Origin: Bacillota bacterium
GTDB taxonomy: Bacteria; Bacillota; Sulfobacillia; RBS10-35; JAJYVN01
Assembly: GCA_021806565.1 (NCBI GenBank)
Contig: JAJZXK010000033.1
Coordinates: 1 to 33,195 of the forward strand
Direction of reading: 5' to 3'
DNA: 33,195 bases
The position numbers and the translations under genes were made by a program. The notes under the pieces were generated by a model. The model did not search any database and was not told where the DNA came from. It saw only the letters and a program-made list of their open reading frames with translations. This document shows positions 33,099 to 33,195 of the stretch, piece after piece; positions within the stretch are counted from its first letter, which is position 1; each line of letters begins with the position of its first letter.

Positions 33099-33127
33099 TT
33101 GTTCGCATGCAGCGAACGTGCCATACT
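33099..33127 (+). promoter_or_regulatory. Promoter-like element and hairpin before tnpB
   Basis: TTGTTC (33099-33104) and CATACT (33122-33127) are 17 bases apart. The spacer holds a palindrome GTTCGC-N5-GCGAAC (33101-33117). Initiation would fall about 7 bases after the -10, at or next to the ATG 33134, so a leaderless tnpB message is possible. No purine-rich ribosome binding site is present. Confidence 0.45.
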
Positions 33128-33133
33128 ATGGAC

Positions 33134-33195
33134 ATGAAGCAGGTTGTGCAGGTGAAGTTGCTCGCCGATCCCGAACAAACAGTCGCGCTTCTGCG
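33134..33195 (+). CDS. tnpB: TnpB N-terminal start (partial, runs off right edge)
   Basis: The first 20 codons of a TnpB-type protein, MKQVVQVKLLADPEQTVALL, match the usual family start (a beta strand followed by P-x-Q and a hydrophobic helix). The ATG at 33128 is two codons earlier in the same frame. The gene continues beyond the window. It lies on the same strand as the left-edge tnpB, so the window is bracketed by two like-oriented copies. Confidence 0.75.
   Translation, partial: MKQVVQVKLLADPEQTVALL

Noticed and set aside
32819-33133. A frame fused in line with the right-edge tnpB start
   Set aside because: It has no ribosome binding site, crosses the transposon hairpin and a glycine run, and the accepted TnpB start is internal. 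The in-frame link looks like chance.
1-33195. CRISPR arrays, rRNA and tRNA genes
   Set aside because: No regularly spaced repeats of 20-40 bases, no rRNA core motifs and no cloverleaf-like T-loop sequences were seen in the intergenic regions. A tRNAscan/CRISPR finder run would confirm.

Overview
The window is very GC-rich, almost without A/T-rich intergenic DNA. It has strong purine-rich ribosome binding sites (GGGGAGG type) and many GTG and TTG starts. It encodes an S-layer-homology (SLH) protein, a SARP/BTAD regulator and lipoprotein or Tat-type export signals. Together these suggest a high-GC, Gram-positive-type bacterium, perhaps a thermophilic or acidophilic Bacillota lineage of the Thermaerobacter/Sulfobacillus kind. 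This is inference from style and not a taxonomic assignment. No rRNA, tRNA, CRISPR array or phage module was seen.

Layout. The window opens in the 3' end of an IS200/IS605-type tnpB and closes in the 5' end of another. 455-1438 is a malate dehydrogenase. 1588-3035 is a decayed junction where a broken tnpB relic has replaced the 3' half of a cytochrome P450 gene. 3045-4663 (minus) holds a SIS-domain sugar-phosphate isomerase and a ROK sugar kinase. Divergent from these, 4856-7848 encodes a DHDPS-family lyase translationally coupled to a seven-bladed-propeller plus alpha/alpha-toroid protein. 8022-12096 is the most unusual part: a parallel beta-helix (pectate-lyase-3-like) domain fused to an AraC DNA-binding domain, then a CBM9-like lipoprotein, then an exported beta-helix protein that is a full-length paralogue of the regulator's sensor half. 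12145-15624 (minus) is pyruvate carboxylase, divergent from metE (15989-18292), which overlaps an orphan trpA. Two sugar ABC permeases (19169-20868), an SLH surface protein (21082-22866) and a BTAD regulator (23058-23951) follow. An isochorismatase-like protein (minus) and a sugar-binding lipoprotein (plus) diverge around 24846-25079. Next come an amidohydrolase (minus), a GT-C membrane glycosyltransferase (plus), a second tnpB end that truncates an esterase gene, a Gfo/Idh/MocA oxidoreductase, an alpha/beta-hydrolase-fold membrane protein without its nucleophile serine, and a small membrane protein.

How it fits together. The ROK kinase, SIS isomerase, DHDPS-family lyase, Gfo/Idh dehydrogenase, amidohydrolase, CBM9 lipoprotein, beta-helix proteins, binding protein and permeases look like an uncharacterised carbohydrate or sugar-acid uptake and catabolic locus. 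Malate dehydrogenase, pyruvate carboxylase, metE and trpA are central-metabolism genes between its parts. No ABC ATPase is present, so the importer would need one encoded elsewhere. The best candidate for a new system is 8022-12096. There a cytoplasmic transcription factor appears to use a copy of a secreted carbohydrate-acting beta-helix as its sensor, next to the secreted copy itself.
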